A DNA stretch of 64,000 nt from Komarekiella atlantica HA4396-MV6 (GTDB lineage Bacteria > Cyanobacteriota > Cyanobacteriia > Cyanobacteriales > Nostocaceae), in the NCBI GenBank assembly GCA_019359395.1, contig JAHHHK010000008.1:124001-188000 (forward strand), written 5' to 3'. Position numbers and translations under genes: made by a program. Below are positions 8,567 through 17,721 of the stretch, in pieces; position 1 is the stretch's first letter; every line of letters starts with the position of its first letter. A model generated the notes under the pieces. The model had not been told where the DNA came from. It worked only from the letters and a program-made list of their open reading frames with translations, and ran no database searches.

Positions 8567-9016
8567 ATGTCATATCACAAGAACCGAAGTATAGTTATCC
8601 GTAACGCTATTATCGACAGTTTGTTTATCCTCTGGTGTTTAGTCTGGCGCACTGGTTTAGGGCTAACCTTTTTTATCATCTATGCTTCCCTTGGCTACAT
8701 ATATAGCTGGCCATTCTATCTTCCAATTTCGATTATTTTAGGATTTACCCCTTGGGGCTGGAAGGTACAAGAAGAAAGAAGGGATAGAGAAGAAGAACGA
8801 AAAATGAGGAAATTGAAAAATCAAATAGTGGACGATTTTATCTATGCCAAAGCCGAATCAAATATCGAGATAAATTACAGGGGAGTTATCTTCCTCAAGT
8901 CAGTATTTGGTCTATTTGTTAGCGGCTTTTGGGGGATAATATTTGGCTGGAAAGCTATTTGGAGTATGGTAGTACAGTTAGTAGATAATATCAAAACAGT
9001 TATTAAATATATATAA
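8567..9016 (+). CDS. small membrane protein
   Basis: 149 residues. Two hydrophobic segments occur near the N-terminus (about residues 14-35 and 38-58), then a charged helical stretch (VQEERRDREEERKMRKL), then one more hydrophobic segment (VFGLFVSGFWGIIFGW). Likely a polytopic inner-membrane protein with a cytoplasmic coiled linker. No family recognised. Confidence 0.5.
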   Translation: MSYHKNRSIVIRNAIIDSLFILWCLVWRTGLGLTFFIIYASLGYIYSWPFYLPISIILGFTPWGWKVQEERRDREEERKMRKLKNQIVDDFIYAKAESNIEINYRGVIFLKSVFGLFVSGFWGIIFGWKAIWSMVVQLVDNIKTVIKYI

Positions 9017-9351
9017 AATAACATTTTCATCCAACCAAACCAAGCCCAAGAGTTATTTCATCACTGTTTCAGTATCATTTGGAGACAGTAAGTATTAAAA
9101 TATAACTTATTTTTGAGCTTTTAATTAATAGAAAATTTATTAACACTTCCGATAAATAAGCACCAATTAAATAATTATGTCATTCAATAATATTTAATAT
9201 CTCTGGTTTTGGGATAACATCAAAGCTGACAGAGTAATTTTGTAAAAAAGTATTTTTAATATCACACAAGCTCACGCTTAATATAAATAGAAAGCTGGCA
9301 TATCTCTTCATAAATAGCCAGTTACTAGTTATATCAACAGGAGTTACAACA
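9017..9351. other. AT-rich intergenic region
   Basis: No gene seen. The 3' end holds the leader motif and a weak hairpin described separately. The rest is AT-rich without clear repeats. Confidence 0.45.
9261..9326 (+). promoter_or_regulatory. leader motif plus weak hairpin
   Basis: ATCAC-N6-TCACGCT at 9261-9278 matches the recurring leader motif. A 5-bp stem CTGGC/GCCAG follows, then an AGGAG ribosome binding site and ATG 9352. Confidence 0.4.
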
Positions 9352-9726
9352 ATGGAATTAACACAGTATATGCTAACAGGGCTTCTCTACGTGATTATTT
9401 ACGGATTTTCTACTTTCTTTATTTTTCAATTCTTGCTAGAGATATCTATCGCTTTTGAAAAACACTGCAACTGCACTACATCTATAAAACCCACTGTAAT
9501 TCAAACCGAAACCTTAACTGAAAAATCCAAAATTCGGATATCTACCAAAAACAAACATCAAGTATCTACAACCAAACAGATGACTGTTCAACAGTTAAGA
9601 AAGAAATGCTCACAAGTTGGAATAAAATGGAGTTACGCTATCCAAGAAACCAAAACAGGCAAGAAACGACATCTCAACCGAGAAGAAATGTTAATAGCCT
9701 TAAGCCAAATTAAACAGTCAGCATAA
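9352..9726 (+). CDS. membrane-anchored small protein with C-terminal helical domain
   Basis: 124 residues. One membrane segment (about residues 8-32, YVIIYGFSTFFIFQFLLEI) precedes a basic linker and a C-terminal domain TVQQLRKKCSQVGIKWSYAI, whose leucine/cysteine pattern recalls short SAP/Rho-N-like helical modules. A CAGGAG ribosome binding site supports the start. Function unknown. Confidence 0.55.
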   Translation: MELTQYMLTGLLYVIIYGFSTFFIFQFLLEISIAFEKHCNCTTSIKPTVIQTETLTEKSKIRISTKNKHQVSTTKQMTVQQLRKKCSQVGIKWSYAIQETKTGKKRHLNREEMLIALSQIKQSA

Positions 9727-9787
9727 TAAAAATATAAACTGATAGTAATCCATTCTATCGCAGTATAAAATAGAGCTAAGGAAAAAG

Positions 9788-10105
9788 GTGGCTTATATGA
9801 CTGACGATGTGGGGCGAATTGGATTGGAAGAAACAATTGCGGCATTGCGGCGGGAAATAATAGCATCCATCGTTGCCTCTCAAGACGAAAGACTGCGCTT
9901 TGAAGTCGGAGAGGTGACAGTGGAGTTTCATGTCGAAGTAGAACGCAGTGCAGATGTGAAGGGCGGAATCAAGTTCTGGGTAGTTGGACTAGGTGGAAGC
10001 AGTGGCACAAAAGACAAGTCCATTCACAAAGTAACTATTCCTCTCAAACCTCTTAGACGAGATGGAAAACCTGTGTTAACAGGCAGTGACGAGGTTCCAA
10101 AGTAG
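9788..10105 (+). CDS. trypco2 (trypsin-co-occurring domain) protein
   Basis: 105 residues. The pattern IGLEETIAALRREI, then LRFEVGEVTVEFHVEVERS, then a Gly-rich strand GIKFWVVGLGGS matches the small trypsin-co-occurring domain 2 proteins found beside trypsin-like proteases in predicted NTP-dependent conflict systems. The next gene encodes exactly such a trypsin-NB-ARC protein, starting 13 bases later, so the two are surely one operon. A TATAAA box at about 9765 may be the -10 promoter element. The domain probably acts as adaptor or regulator of the protease; that role is inference from co-occurrence. Confidence 0.75.
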   Translation: MAYMTDDVGRIGLEETIAALRREIIASIVASQDERLRFEVGEVTVEFHVEVERSADVKGGIKFWVVGLGGSSGTKDKSIHKVTIPLKPLRRDGKPVLTGSDEVPK

Positions 10106-10118
10106 GGGGTGAGTGTGA

Positions 10119-12905
10119 TTGCGTATGATTAGGCAGTTTGAACCAACCCTACGTGCATTGGAGATAAGATATCCTAAGTTTGGCTCTGCTTATCGCATTG
10201 GAGGCAGACTTGTACTGACTGCTGCCCATCTCCTTGCTGAAGTGGGATCTACCTGTCGCGTTAGGACAAGTCTGAGTTTTGACGAAGTGGAAGCCAAAGT
10301 CGTTTGGAAAGCTTCACAATCAGATATCGCTTTGATTGAACTGCCTGAAATCATTGCCCCCTGTGCAGCAGTCGTATTTGGCCGATTGCCGGAATCCATA
10401 ATGGGAGAAACGCTTGAGTTCGACATGTACGGCTATCCACGATGGGGGTGGACACAAAGCGAAGAAGGGGCAACAGTCGGAGGGCGACATGTTAAAGGTA
10501 CTATCTATCTGTCGGATACCTCACCGGATGACTTATTGGTACTAGAAGCTTTGAGAGTCCCATCCGAAGCTTTGTCTGAATCGGAGTCTGATTGGAAAGG
10601 CAATTCAGGAGCGGCAATCGTCTGTCATGGGCTGGTAATCGCGGTGCAACGACAGCATCAGAATCCGAAACGTCCTGCATCGCTCGAAGCGTCTCCACTG
10701 TGGACAATTTATAGCGATAAGCTATGGTGCAGCTTGTTGACGCAGCATGACATTAATCCAGAGCCTGCGATCGTTCGTGTCCAAAAGCAAACAAAAGAAC
10801 AATCCACAAAAGCTTTCAACCCTCCACAAAAGCCGCCTTACAAGCTTGTTGGTCGCACCGATTTTTTACGTTCCCTTAAAGCAGAACTCTTCAGTGGCAA
10901 CAGCATAGCTCTGAAAGGTCTACCCGGTGTCGGGAAAACAGCGTTACTTTTGGAGTTAGCTTACGAGCCTGATGTGCAGCGGTACTTTAATGGTGGTGTA
11001 CTTTGGGCAAAACTAGGTCGTGATGCCGATGCAATGGCTATCTTGCTTGAATGGATTACAGCACTAGGAATTTCGCAACCCAATAGAAATGAACTGGCTG
11101 GTATTACAACCAGGGAAAAGACTATTGAAATACTAAAGCAGAGAATTCAAGAAAGAATCAATGTTGATAATAACCCATTCCTGTTAGTAATTGACGACGC
11201 TTGGGAATCTGAAACTGCATTAGCTCTCAAACTTGGTTCTACAAACTGTACTTATATTATTACGACTCGTTCTTCCCTGATTGCATTAGATTTTGCAGGA
11301 AAAAGCGTTAAAGAAATAAACGAACTGAGTGAAGATTCAAGCTTAGAGTTGCTGAGACAAATATCAGGACGAATAGTAGAAACCTATCAAGAGAAAGCAA
11401 AACTACTAGCAAAAGCGGTTGGTTATTTGCCACTTGCACTAATCTTAATGGGAAGATATTTACAAAAAGAGTCTGATAGCCGTTCTCCTAATCGGATAGA
11501 AAAAGCACTTAAAAATTTACAGAAAACTGAGATGCGATTGAGACTAGAGCAACCTCAAGTATCGCCAGGTACTAATCCTAGCTTACGAGCAGGTACACCA
11601 TTGTCCTTACTTGCAGTTATTGAGATCAGTTATGAAGCACTAGATGATGAAGCAAAAGTAGCTTTCTGTGCATTATCAATTTTTCCACCCAAGCCGAACT
11701 CCTTCTCAGAGGAAGCAGCTTTAGCAGTAAGCCTAACTCCTGATGTTTCGTTGTATAAGTTATATGATTCCGGGTTGCTGGAGAGTGATGAATCAGGACG
11801 CTACAGGCTGCACCAAACAATTTCTGATTATTCACGAGAAAAATTAATCGATCAATCTGTTTATGAGAGGATGGCTGTTTTCTACGCTGAACATGTTGAA
11901 AGTAATAAAAGAAATTACGACTTGATCGATCAAGAATATATCAACATAGTCGCGTCGCTTGAGGCTGCAAATCAGAAAAAAATGCACTTTATTTCTATAA
12001 GACAAATGAAGGCATTTTATCCGTTTTTAGAAGCTAGAGGTCTGTATGAAAAAGCAGAAAACATTTTAAATGAAATCAAAGAACAGTTTGGGAATCTGGA
12101 TCAAGAGTGCAACCTAACGCAAATTCTTCTAAACTTGGGCAGAGTCAGACACCGACTTGGGAAATATAGTAGATCAAAAGAGGATTTACAAAGAGCAATA
12201 GATCTATCTGAAAAATGCAACGATAGTGAAACAATTATTTATTCTAAATTAAATTTAGGGGTGCTAGAAGAGATACAGGGAGATGATGGAGAAGCAGAAA
12301 GGCTTTACAAAGAGGCTTTAATACTTGCCAAACTAAATGGAAACGATGAAGCAGTAAGTATTGTATGTAGAACTATAGGCTCACTATTGCTCAACTCCAA
12401 AAAATATCTTGAAGCAAAGGGATACTTTGACGATGGATTAGTATCAGCAGAAAAAAATAGAGATGAACAAGTTATTTGTGGGATCTTAATTAATTTAGGA
12501 TGGGTATCAGCTATTTCAGGGAATGTTGAAGATGCAAAAGAATATTATCGAAAGAGTATAACTATAGTTCGCAAACTTAAGCATTACGATTTTGCTACTT
12601 ATGTACGGCAAGGGATGGGAGAAATAGCTAAGCGAAAAGGTGACTACAAGCAGGCAGAATACCATTATAAAAAAGGTCTTGCGCTTGCTAATCGAATTGG
12701 ATTTCATGAGAGGAAGATTATACTGCTTCAAAATTTAAGCTCAGTTTTAACAATTCAACAGAAGTATTTACAAGCTGATAAATGCCTTCGGGAGGCTTTA
12801 TTAATTGCTTCTAATATTGAACATTACGAGTTAGTTGATCACATTATTAAAGACATAGCCAGGCTGCTGAATGCTCAAGATGATTATCAACGAATGGAAG
12901 ATTAA
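10119..12905 (+). CDS. trypsin-like protease/NB-ARC ATPase/TPR protein
   Basis: 928 residues in three parts. Residues 1-205: chymotrypsin-fold serine protease with the triad His37 (LTAAHLL), Asp69 (SDIALIEL) and Ser in GNSGAAIV (about 163). Residues about 240-530: NB-ARC STAND ATPase, with Walker A GLPGVGKT (about 267), Walker B VIDDAW (about 358), the TTRSS sensor and GYLPLAL, the GxP motif. Residues about 560-928: winged-helix-like segment, then TPR repeats (for example EAERLYKEALILAKL). STAND ATPases sense a trigger through the repeats, oligomerise and switch on an effector, here the protease. Start: TTG 10119 or ATG 10125; TAGGGGG is spaced better for the TTG. Partners: trypco2 upstream, membrane protein downstream. 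Immunity or programmed death is inference from this family. Confidence 0.88.
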   Translation: MRMIRQFEPTLRALEIRYPKFGSAYRIGGRLVLTAAHLLAEVGSTCRVRTSLSFDEVEAKVVWKASQSDIALIELPEIIAPCAAVVFGRLPESIMGETLEFDMYGYPRWGWTQSEEGATVGGRHVKGTIYLSDTSPDDLLVLEALRVPSEALSESESDWKGNSGAAIVCHGLVIAVQRQHQNPKRPASLEASPLWTIYSDKLWCSLLTQHDINPEPAIVRVQKQTKEQSTKAFNPPQKPPYKLVGRTDFLRSLKAELFSGNSIALKGLPGVGKTALLLELAYEPDVQRYFNGGVLWAKLGRDADAMAILLEWITALGISQPNRNELAGITTREKTIEILKQRIQERINVDNNPFLLVIDDAWESETALALKLGSTNCTYIITTRSSLIALDFAGKSVKEINELSEDSSLELLRQISGRIVETYQEKAKLLAKAVGYLPLALILMGRYLQKESDSRSPNRIEKALKNLQKTEMRLRLEQPQVSPGTNPSLRAGTPLSLLAVIEISYEALDDEAKVAFCALSIFPPKPNSFSEEAALAVSLTPDVSLYKLYDSGLLESDESGRYRLHQTISDYSREKLIDQSVYERMAVFYAEHVESNKRNYDLIDQEYINIVASLEAANQKKMHFISIRQMKAFYPFLEARGLYEKAENILNEIKEQFGNLDQECNLTQILLNLGRVRHRLGKYSRSKEDLQRAIDLSEKCNDSETIIYSKLNLGVLEEIQGDDGEAERLYKEALILAKLNGNDEAVSIVCRTIGSLLLNSKKYLEAKGYFDDGLVSAEKNRDEQVICGILINLGWVSAISGNVEDAKEYYRKSITIVRKLKHYDFATYVRQGMGEIAKRKGDYKQAEYHYKKGLALANRIGFHERKIILLQNLSSVLTIQQKYLQADKCLREALLIASNIEHYELVDHIIKDIARLLNAQDDYQRMED

Positions 12906-12956
12906 TGTTTTAAGTCTTTATCCAGATCTTAATTGTACTCATTTAAGGAGAATATC

Positions 12957-13388
12957 ATGGGAAACGTCACTGTTTGCAAAACTGAAAAGCAGCTAAAAAG
13001 CGCTCTTTCCAACAAGGATTCCACTATAAGAATTGAAAATTCTGATTTGATAAACAAAGTCAAAAGCATCAAGGCGCTTAAGCTTAAAACTTGGACATCA
13101 ATAGCTACAGGTCTGGTGGTTGTAATAGGTGCGGCAATAGTTGCCGCACATCCACCTGAGCCAGGAGACGTTGCAATCCCGGTGGTTAAAGGTACTATTC
13201 GTTTTGGTGGTGGAACAGTAGCCGCAGTTGCTGCAACCGTTATCATAGGCAAAATTGGTTTCGTAGCAGCAGCAGCATTGATAACGCTGGGTGTTACATT
13301 TGGCGGAATTGATCTTCTAAATTCGCTTTATCATGATTATGAAATTACTGAAAGTGGAAGCAATTATCTGGTTTTGCAAAGAGGATAA
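12957..13388 (+). CDS. small Gly/Ala-rich membrane protein of the NB-ARC operon
   Basis: 143 residues from ATG 12957, chosen over the track TTG (12933) because AAGGAG lies seven bases upstream. A charged N-terminus is followed by hydrophobic segments: SIATGLVVVIGAAIVAA (about residues 48-65) and a long Ala/Gly/Val-rich stretch from about 83 to 122 that could be two membrane helices. The C-terminus is polar. No family recognised. It starts 51 bases after the protease/NB-ARC gene and may be the membrane-acting effector, a protease target or an immunity protein. This is inference from position and composition. Confidence 0.6.
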   Translation: MGNVTVCKTEKQLKSALSNKDSTIRIENSDLINKVKSIKALKLKTWTSIATGLVVVIGAAIVAAHPPEPGDVAIPVVKGTIRFGGGTVAAVAATVIIGKIGFVAAAALITLGVTFGGIDLLNSLYHDYEITESGSNYLVLQRG

Positions 13389-13407
13389 ATAACTACAGTA
13401 GTCAGCA

Positions 13408-13482
13408 GCCCAACAACCCCAATGCACCCGACCGCCGAGAGCTTATTTGTAAGCATTCGAGGCTATCTGCGGCGAGTTGAAC
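13408..13482 (+). repeat. possible degenerate attC-like element
   Basis: A 75-base stretch is bounded by GCCCAAC (RYYYAAC) and GTTGAAC (GTTRRRY), the outer consensus boxes of integron attC sites. Between them lie GACCGCCGAGAGC and GGCTATCTGCGGCGAG, which pair imperfectly. No integron integrase is in view. The match may be chance. Confidence 0.3.
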
Positions 13483-13643
13483 TGACATTGAATTGTTTTT
13501 GCTGCCTAGCATAACAACTCAACTTGATGATCTTTGCGATCGCCCCACCAAAAATCTCAAAACAAAACCCTCACCGATAAATTTCAAAACTGAAGAACGC
13601 TAATGGCTCTGATCAAATTGTCTCGAAATACTTTTTCACATCC

Positions 13644-14222
13644 TTAGTTCTTCCTTTGGACAAGATAGCCTTGGCGGTAATCACTCTTCTTTAATTTGGA
13701 AGCTTGACGTGCAGACCACTGACGCATAGGAGTAACTTTCTCTACATGAACTAGCTTCTGGCGATAAGTATCATTACCCGTTAGTTGGGCGATCGCACCA
13801 GCAATAAATCGAGCGCAGCGTTCTGGCTGAGACGAGACTTGTTCCTCTGCAAACCGGATGACTAGCCAGTTGGCATCGACAAAACACTTGTTTCGGTAAT
13901 CATCCTCGCCGATACAGTGGGTAGGCTTAAAAGTTGCAAACGAAATTGGCTCATCGACCTCCAAATCTATGTGTAAGCCAGTATTGGGTTCAATAATAAG
14001 AAAATCAGCCGTAAAAGGTAGTCGATGCCCTGGTGGAAGCATCACCTGCTGGGGAGAAACAATTTCACCAAAATAGTGTTTGAGAACATTTTCAAACAGC
14101 CCCTCACTTGCCCCGATTGGTGCATCTCCCTGTCCAGAAGGAAAAACTAAAGGGGTAAACTGTTTTTTTTCTTTAACTAACTCTGGGATAACAACAATTG
14201 GATATTCTGGTGTCTTTGCCAT
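13644..14222 (-). CDS. PD-(D/E)XK-like (Vsr/DUF559-type) protein
   Basis: 192 residues. The core ADFLIIEPNTGLHIDLEVDEP contains an Asp and, after a short strand, an E-x-D pair like the D...E-x-K of very-short-patch-repair-type nucleases. It is followed by DDYRNKCFVDANWLVIRFAEEQV, where that fold has its R...W-x-V-x-R-F strand and helix. The canonical lysine is replaced by Asp, so catalysis is uncertain. The basic C-terminus (ARQASKLKKSDYRQ) may bind DNA. Divergent from the AAA ATPase gene. Fold call moderate, function unknown. Confidence 0.5.
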   Translation of the reverse strand: MAKTPEYPIVVIPELVKEKKQFTPLVFPSGQGDAPIGASEGLFENVLKHYFGEIVSPQQVMLPPGHRLPFTADFLIIEPNTGLHIDLEVDEPISFATFKPTHCIGEDDYRNKCFVDANWLVIRFAEEQVSSQPERCARFIAGAIAQLTGNDTYRQKLVHVEKVTPMRQWSARQASKLKKSDYRQGYLVQRKN

Positions 14223-14404
14223 ACTTGCACTAACTCTTCATACTGCAATTATCTAAATTCACAACGCCATTACACAATCAACAAAATACTGAAAATCAAC
14301 CAACTTTTTTCTAATTTTTGGACGCAAGAATTAGAAAATTATCAGTTCTCGTACAGCATCCCTTCTGGATAAGATTACTTCTGAGTACGCTACAAGCAAC
14401 TAAG

Positions 14405-16039
14405 ATGAAGTCTAGCTTTGACTATCTAGAAGACCTTCTTGCGGACAACTATCCAATCATCGCCTGCGAATCCCCCCTCCAAGAACGTCACCGCCTCCTC
14501 ACCCGAATCACTACTTACTGTCAGCAAGCAGGCAAAAAAGCCTATATATGGAATCTCAGCGAGGACAGTATTAAAGAACTAGCCGTCAGCGCCGAAGAAA
14601 ATCTCGTTCTTCGAGAGTTTGACGACTATAAACCTTCGATAAAACAAAATAAAGAAGACTATTTTCAAGTACTCAATTTCTGGAAGGTTTATTCTGGCAC
14701 TGGAGTATTAATCGTTGAGAATATCTTCCCTTGGATAAAAGAAAATACACATAAAGAAACCGATTCTATTATATCAGAATGGATTAAGTCGTCGCTAGTT
14801 AACCTCAAATTTCATACCAAAGATAAAGACAAAACTACTTTATTACTAGGAGCCAACGCTGAGATAGCAAGCGAAATAGCGGCAGAAATTCCCCTATGGA
14901 GTCAAGAACTACCAGATGCACAAGAAATTATTGACAGTTTAATTAAAAGCAAAAAATTTTCTTTCACATATACGGATCAAGACTATTTAGAAATTGCTAA
15001 CACTGGTGCTGGTTTGTATATTTCTGATGTTATGTATTGCCTAAACGATATTAGTCAAAATCATGATTTAGGCGATTCCAGTGAGATAGCCAAGCTTCTA
15101 CTAGCAAAAAAAATTCAACAGATCAACCGCTTGTATGACATTGAATTCTTACCTCCGCCAAAAGTCCAACTTGGCGGGTTGGAACTCATGCAGCAGTCAT
15201 TCAAAAAGTTCAAGCGATTGCTTACCCCGCGTGCCAAACAATATAATCTGCGCGTACCCAAAGGGATTATGCTTGTGGGGCCACCGGGGACAGGAAAATC
15301 ACACTCAGCAAAAGCCTGTTCCCAGAATATGGGTATTCCCCTTATCATGGTCGATTGGGGCAACTTTAGAAGTTTTGGCAACCAAGCAGAAATGAAACTC
15401 AAACGCTTGTTGCGGCTGGCAGATAGGCTCAGTCAAGTAATTTTGTACTTCGACGACTTTGATAAAGGCTTCGCCGGGGATGATGACCTCGCCAAACGGC
15501 TTGCTGGCCAACTGTTGACATGGATGCAAGAGCGCACGTCAGATGTATTGGTCATCGCCTCAGTCAACCGAATGGAATGGCTGCCACCCGAACTCACCCG
15601 TGCCGGACGGTTTGACTATTTATTTAAGGTAGACCTGCCCAATAATGGGGAAAGATATAGTATCTTCAAACTGCACGCTGCCCGATTTGACGAACGTTTT
15701 CGCAATGGCGGCGACCCCTGGAGCGAGGAACAGTGGCGCAGAATTCTTAAAGCCACCAATCGGTGTGTAGGTGCAGAAATCCAGACAATTGTAGAACGCG
15801 CCGCTAGTACCATATTCTGCGAAACAGTAATAGAAGATACCTACGCATCAAGCAAACTCCCCGCACTCGAACTAACAATCGAAGCATTGCTAGAAGAACG
15901 CCGCCAGATTAACCCGCTTGCTATCCGCGAAGCCGATAAAGTCGAGTCGATGCGTAACAAAGCTGACCAACAAGCTTTACCTAGTAGTCCCCTCGACGAA
16001 AGCAAGTTTGCTGTTGGCAACATTGATATTTTCAGCTAG
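14405..16039 (+). CDS. AAA ATPase, Ycf46-like
   Basis: Start placed at ATG 14405, because the track TTG 14318 adds 29 residues unlike the family, giving 544 residues. The N-terminal part (SSFDYLEDLLADNYPIIACES) resembles the degenerate first domain of Ycf46-type cyanobacterial/plastid AAA proteins. The C-terminal AAA module has Walker A GPPGTGKS (about 291), Walker B ILYFDDFD (about 345), sensor-1 ASVNRM and the arginine region AGRFDY (about 402). No FtsH-type protease motif follows. Likely a remodelling ATPase. It heads the conjugation block and may assist plasmid transfer, but that is positional inference. A 7-bp hairpin TCTAATT/AATTAGA lies about 70 bases upstream of the start. Confidence 0.75.
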   Translation: MKSSFDYLEDLLADNYPIIACESPLQERHRLLTRITTYCQQAGKKAYIWNLSEDSIKELAVSAEENLVLREFDDYKPSIKQNKEDYFQVLNFWKVYSGTGVLIVENIFPWIKENTHKETDSIISEWIKSSLVNLKFHTKDKDKTTLLLGANAEIASEIAAEIPLWSQELPDAQEIIDSLIKSKKFSFTYTDQDYLEIANTGAGLYISDVMYCLNDISQNHDLGDSSEIAKLLLAKKIQQINRLYDIEFLPPPKVQLGGLELMQQSFKKFKRLLTPRAKQYNLRVPKGIMLVGPPGTGKSHSAKACSQNMGIPLIMVDWGNFRSFGNQAEMKLKRLLRLADRLSQVILYFDDFDKGFAGDDDLAKRLAGQLLTWMQERTSDVLVIASVNRMEWLPPELTRAGRFDYLFKVDLPNNGERYSIFKLHAARFDERFRNGGDPWSEEQWRRILKATNRCVGAEIQTIVERAASTIFCETVIEDTYASSKLPALELTIEALLEERRQINPLAIREADKVESMRNKADQQALPSSPLDESKFAVGNIDIFS

Positions 16040-16163
16040 CACACATCATAAATCAATTCAAAGTTTCATCATGTTTGAACGAAAGCAAATGTAACCAAAA
16101 CATTTCAAAAGTTCATAATGCCTGCCATTTCTAACCACTCTACTACTTTATTTATCTAAGATT

Positions 16164-16721
16164 ATGGAAGTTACAAGACAAACCGCTCAAACCAACATTC
16201 AAACTAAACAAACACAAAATCCCAAAAAAAGCCTATTTTTCAGAATTCTCAATATTGCTGGCCCAATTGCCGGTTTTACTGCTGCCCTCTCACCCCTACC
16301 ACTATACTTTTGGACTCGCCAGCCCCAGTATCTACCTATTGGTGCAACCTTTACCAGTAATAATCAAATAGTTCAACTCGAACTAGCAGACGATAGAAAA
16401 GAATATGCCCACGGACTCAAATTTCGTGACTCGATTCCCGAAAATCACGGAATGCTATTTGTCCTCAACAAACCTGAAAAAGTTAAACTTTGGATGCAGG
16501 ATACGTATATTCCTCTAGATATGATATTTCTCCAAGACGGAGTTATTAAATCAATCGTAGAGGCGGCTCCTCCCTGCAAAACAAAAACCTGTCCTAAGTA
16601 CGATTCCATCTATCCTGTTAACCAAGTTATCGAACTACCTGCTAACAGTACCAAAACCCTCAACCTCAAAGTAGGCAAGAAGCTCCATCTCGACTTCAAC
16701 CCAAATCAAACGCAGAATTAG
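16164..16721 (+). CDS. DUF192 family protein, membrane-anchored
   Basis: 185 residues. An N-terminal membrane segment (about residues 26-48, NIAGPIAGFTAALSPLPLYF) is followed by the DUF192 domain. Its hallmarks are visible: ELADDRKEYAHGLKFRDSIPEN, GMLFVL, and KLWMQDTYIPLDMIFL, then a Cys pair in PPCKTKTCP and the end strand VIELPANST. DUF192 proteins are small beta-rich, mostly exported proteins of unknown function. The domain probably faces the periplasm. It lies between the AAA ATPase and the pilin gene. Confidence 0.85.
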   Translation: MEVTRQTAQTNIQTKQTQNPKKSLFFRILNIAGPIAGFTAALSPLPLYFWTRQPQYLPIGATFTSNNQIVQLELADDRKEYAHGLKFRDSIPENHGMLFVLNKPEKVKLWMQDTYIPLDMIFLQDGVIKSIVEAAPPCKTKTCPKYDSIYPVNQVIELPANSTKTLNLKVGKKLHLDFNPNQTQN

Positions 16722-16760
16722 TTGACGGACAATTTATTTCACTCGGTAAATTAACGGTAA

Positions 16761-16825
16761 ACCACCGTAATTACACTACCTCATATATCAATTACTGACC
16801 CCCGATATAGACTATATCGGGGGTC
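16761..16825 (+). promoter_or_regulatory. weak leader motif plus 13-bp hairpin
   Basis: ACCAC-N6-TACACT (16761-16777) resembles the recurrent leader motif. A perfect 13-bp stem with a three-base loop follows (GACCCCCGATATA at 16797-16809, partner 16813-16825). It lacks a T tract. It may terminate the DUF192 transcript or form part of the pilin leader. Confidence 0.45.
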
Positions 16826-17121
16826 AAACATTATGAAATAAACCACTGATTTAAAAATTGGAATTTGTCAATCCAATTTTTCTAATTTTTTACTAATGAT
16901 TTACTGAAAAACATAGTGTTTAAAAATGGAAAATTCTTAGATGCTTTTACGGATATTATCCTTATAAAATAGGTTCACAAGCGAGAAGTTGGAGCAGAGA
17001 TTTACTCCAATCCAAACTATGTACTAGGGGCAGACTCCGCCAACGGAATAAAGCAGTAATTCAGTCGTAATTACCCCTACAAAGTTTCATCCAGTAATTT
17101 CCGAAATCATCTACTTTTTTT
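16826..17121. other. leader region of the pilin gene
   Basis: No gene seen in 296 bases. A run of T directly precedes ATG 17122. This is the likely promoter and 5' UTR of the VirB2-VirB3-VirB4 operon. Confidence 0.4.
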
Positions 17122-17718
17122 ATGAGAACAGACTACGAATCTAATTTTAGCAACGATCGCGTTCCTTCTTACGAAGAATACGGATACCCCGCTCCCACCC
17201 GTCGCCGTCGCAACTGGAAAGAAAACGCCAGCATCGCCGGACTAATGGCAGTTGGTACTGGCTTGATGATTGCAGATATCTCCATTCATCACATGGTAAT
17301 GGCATCGCTGGCTTTTGGAACTGGCATTGTAGCGTTACTACCCAAGGAAGCAAACTTGCTACTTTCCAACTTCGAGCGTATGCAGCGCAAGTATGGCATC
17401 AATATCTATACCGTCTTGTTCTGCTTGGTAGGTGTAGTATTTATGTTGGATATGGCCGCTGCACCTGCAAACGCCCAGTTCATGCAAAACGCAGAGGACT
17501 TTTTCACAGAGTATTTTACAGGTGTTGACGCAGACATCATTAAATACGTATTTGCAGTACTGCGCGGTCTGTTCTTAATTTACCTTGGTATTGGTCTGAT
17601 CCGGGTCGTTCAATCAGCCAGAAACGACGAGGATTGGCAAACAATCGCCCGTACACCAATTATCGTTGCCCTCACAGTTGTAGTTGGAGATTTGCTTGCA
17701 GGGCTGGTAACAGGCTGA
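17122..17718 (+). CDS. VirB2-like conjugative pilin
   Basis: 198 residues. A long N-terminus holds hydrophobic stretches (about residues 37-73 and 92-115). The segment DMAAAPANAQFMQN contains a signal-peptidase-type site (ANA before Q, about residue 120). The mature part (about 75 residues) has two hydrophobic helices, YVFAVLRGLFLIYLGIGLI and IIVALTVVVGDLLAGLV, as in VirB2/TrbC pilins. The precursor is longer than usual (about 120 residues in VirB2). Position before VirB3- and VirB4-like genes supports the pilin role. Two mutually exclusive hairpins follow the stop. Confidence 0.6.
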   Translation: MRTDYESNFSNDRVPSYEEYGYPAPTRRRRNWKENASIAGLMAVGTGLMIADISIHHMVMASLAFGTGIVALLPKEANLLLSNFERMQRKYGINIYTVLFCLVGVVFMLDMAAAPANAQFMQNAEDFFTEYFTGVDADIIKYVFAVLRGLFLIYLGIGLIRVVQSARNDEDWQTIARTPIIVALTVVVGDLLAGLVTG

Positions 17719-17721
17719 GGA

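Noticed and set aside
15115-15402. Antisense ORFs inside large genes (for example 15115-15402, 22270-22596, 27254-27578)
   Set aside because: They are shadows of well-supported genes and lack leaders.
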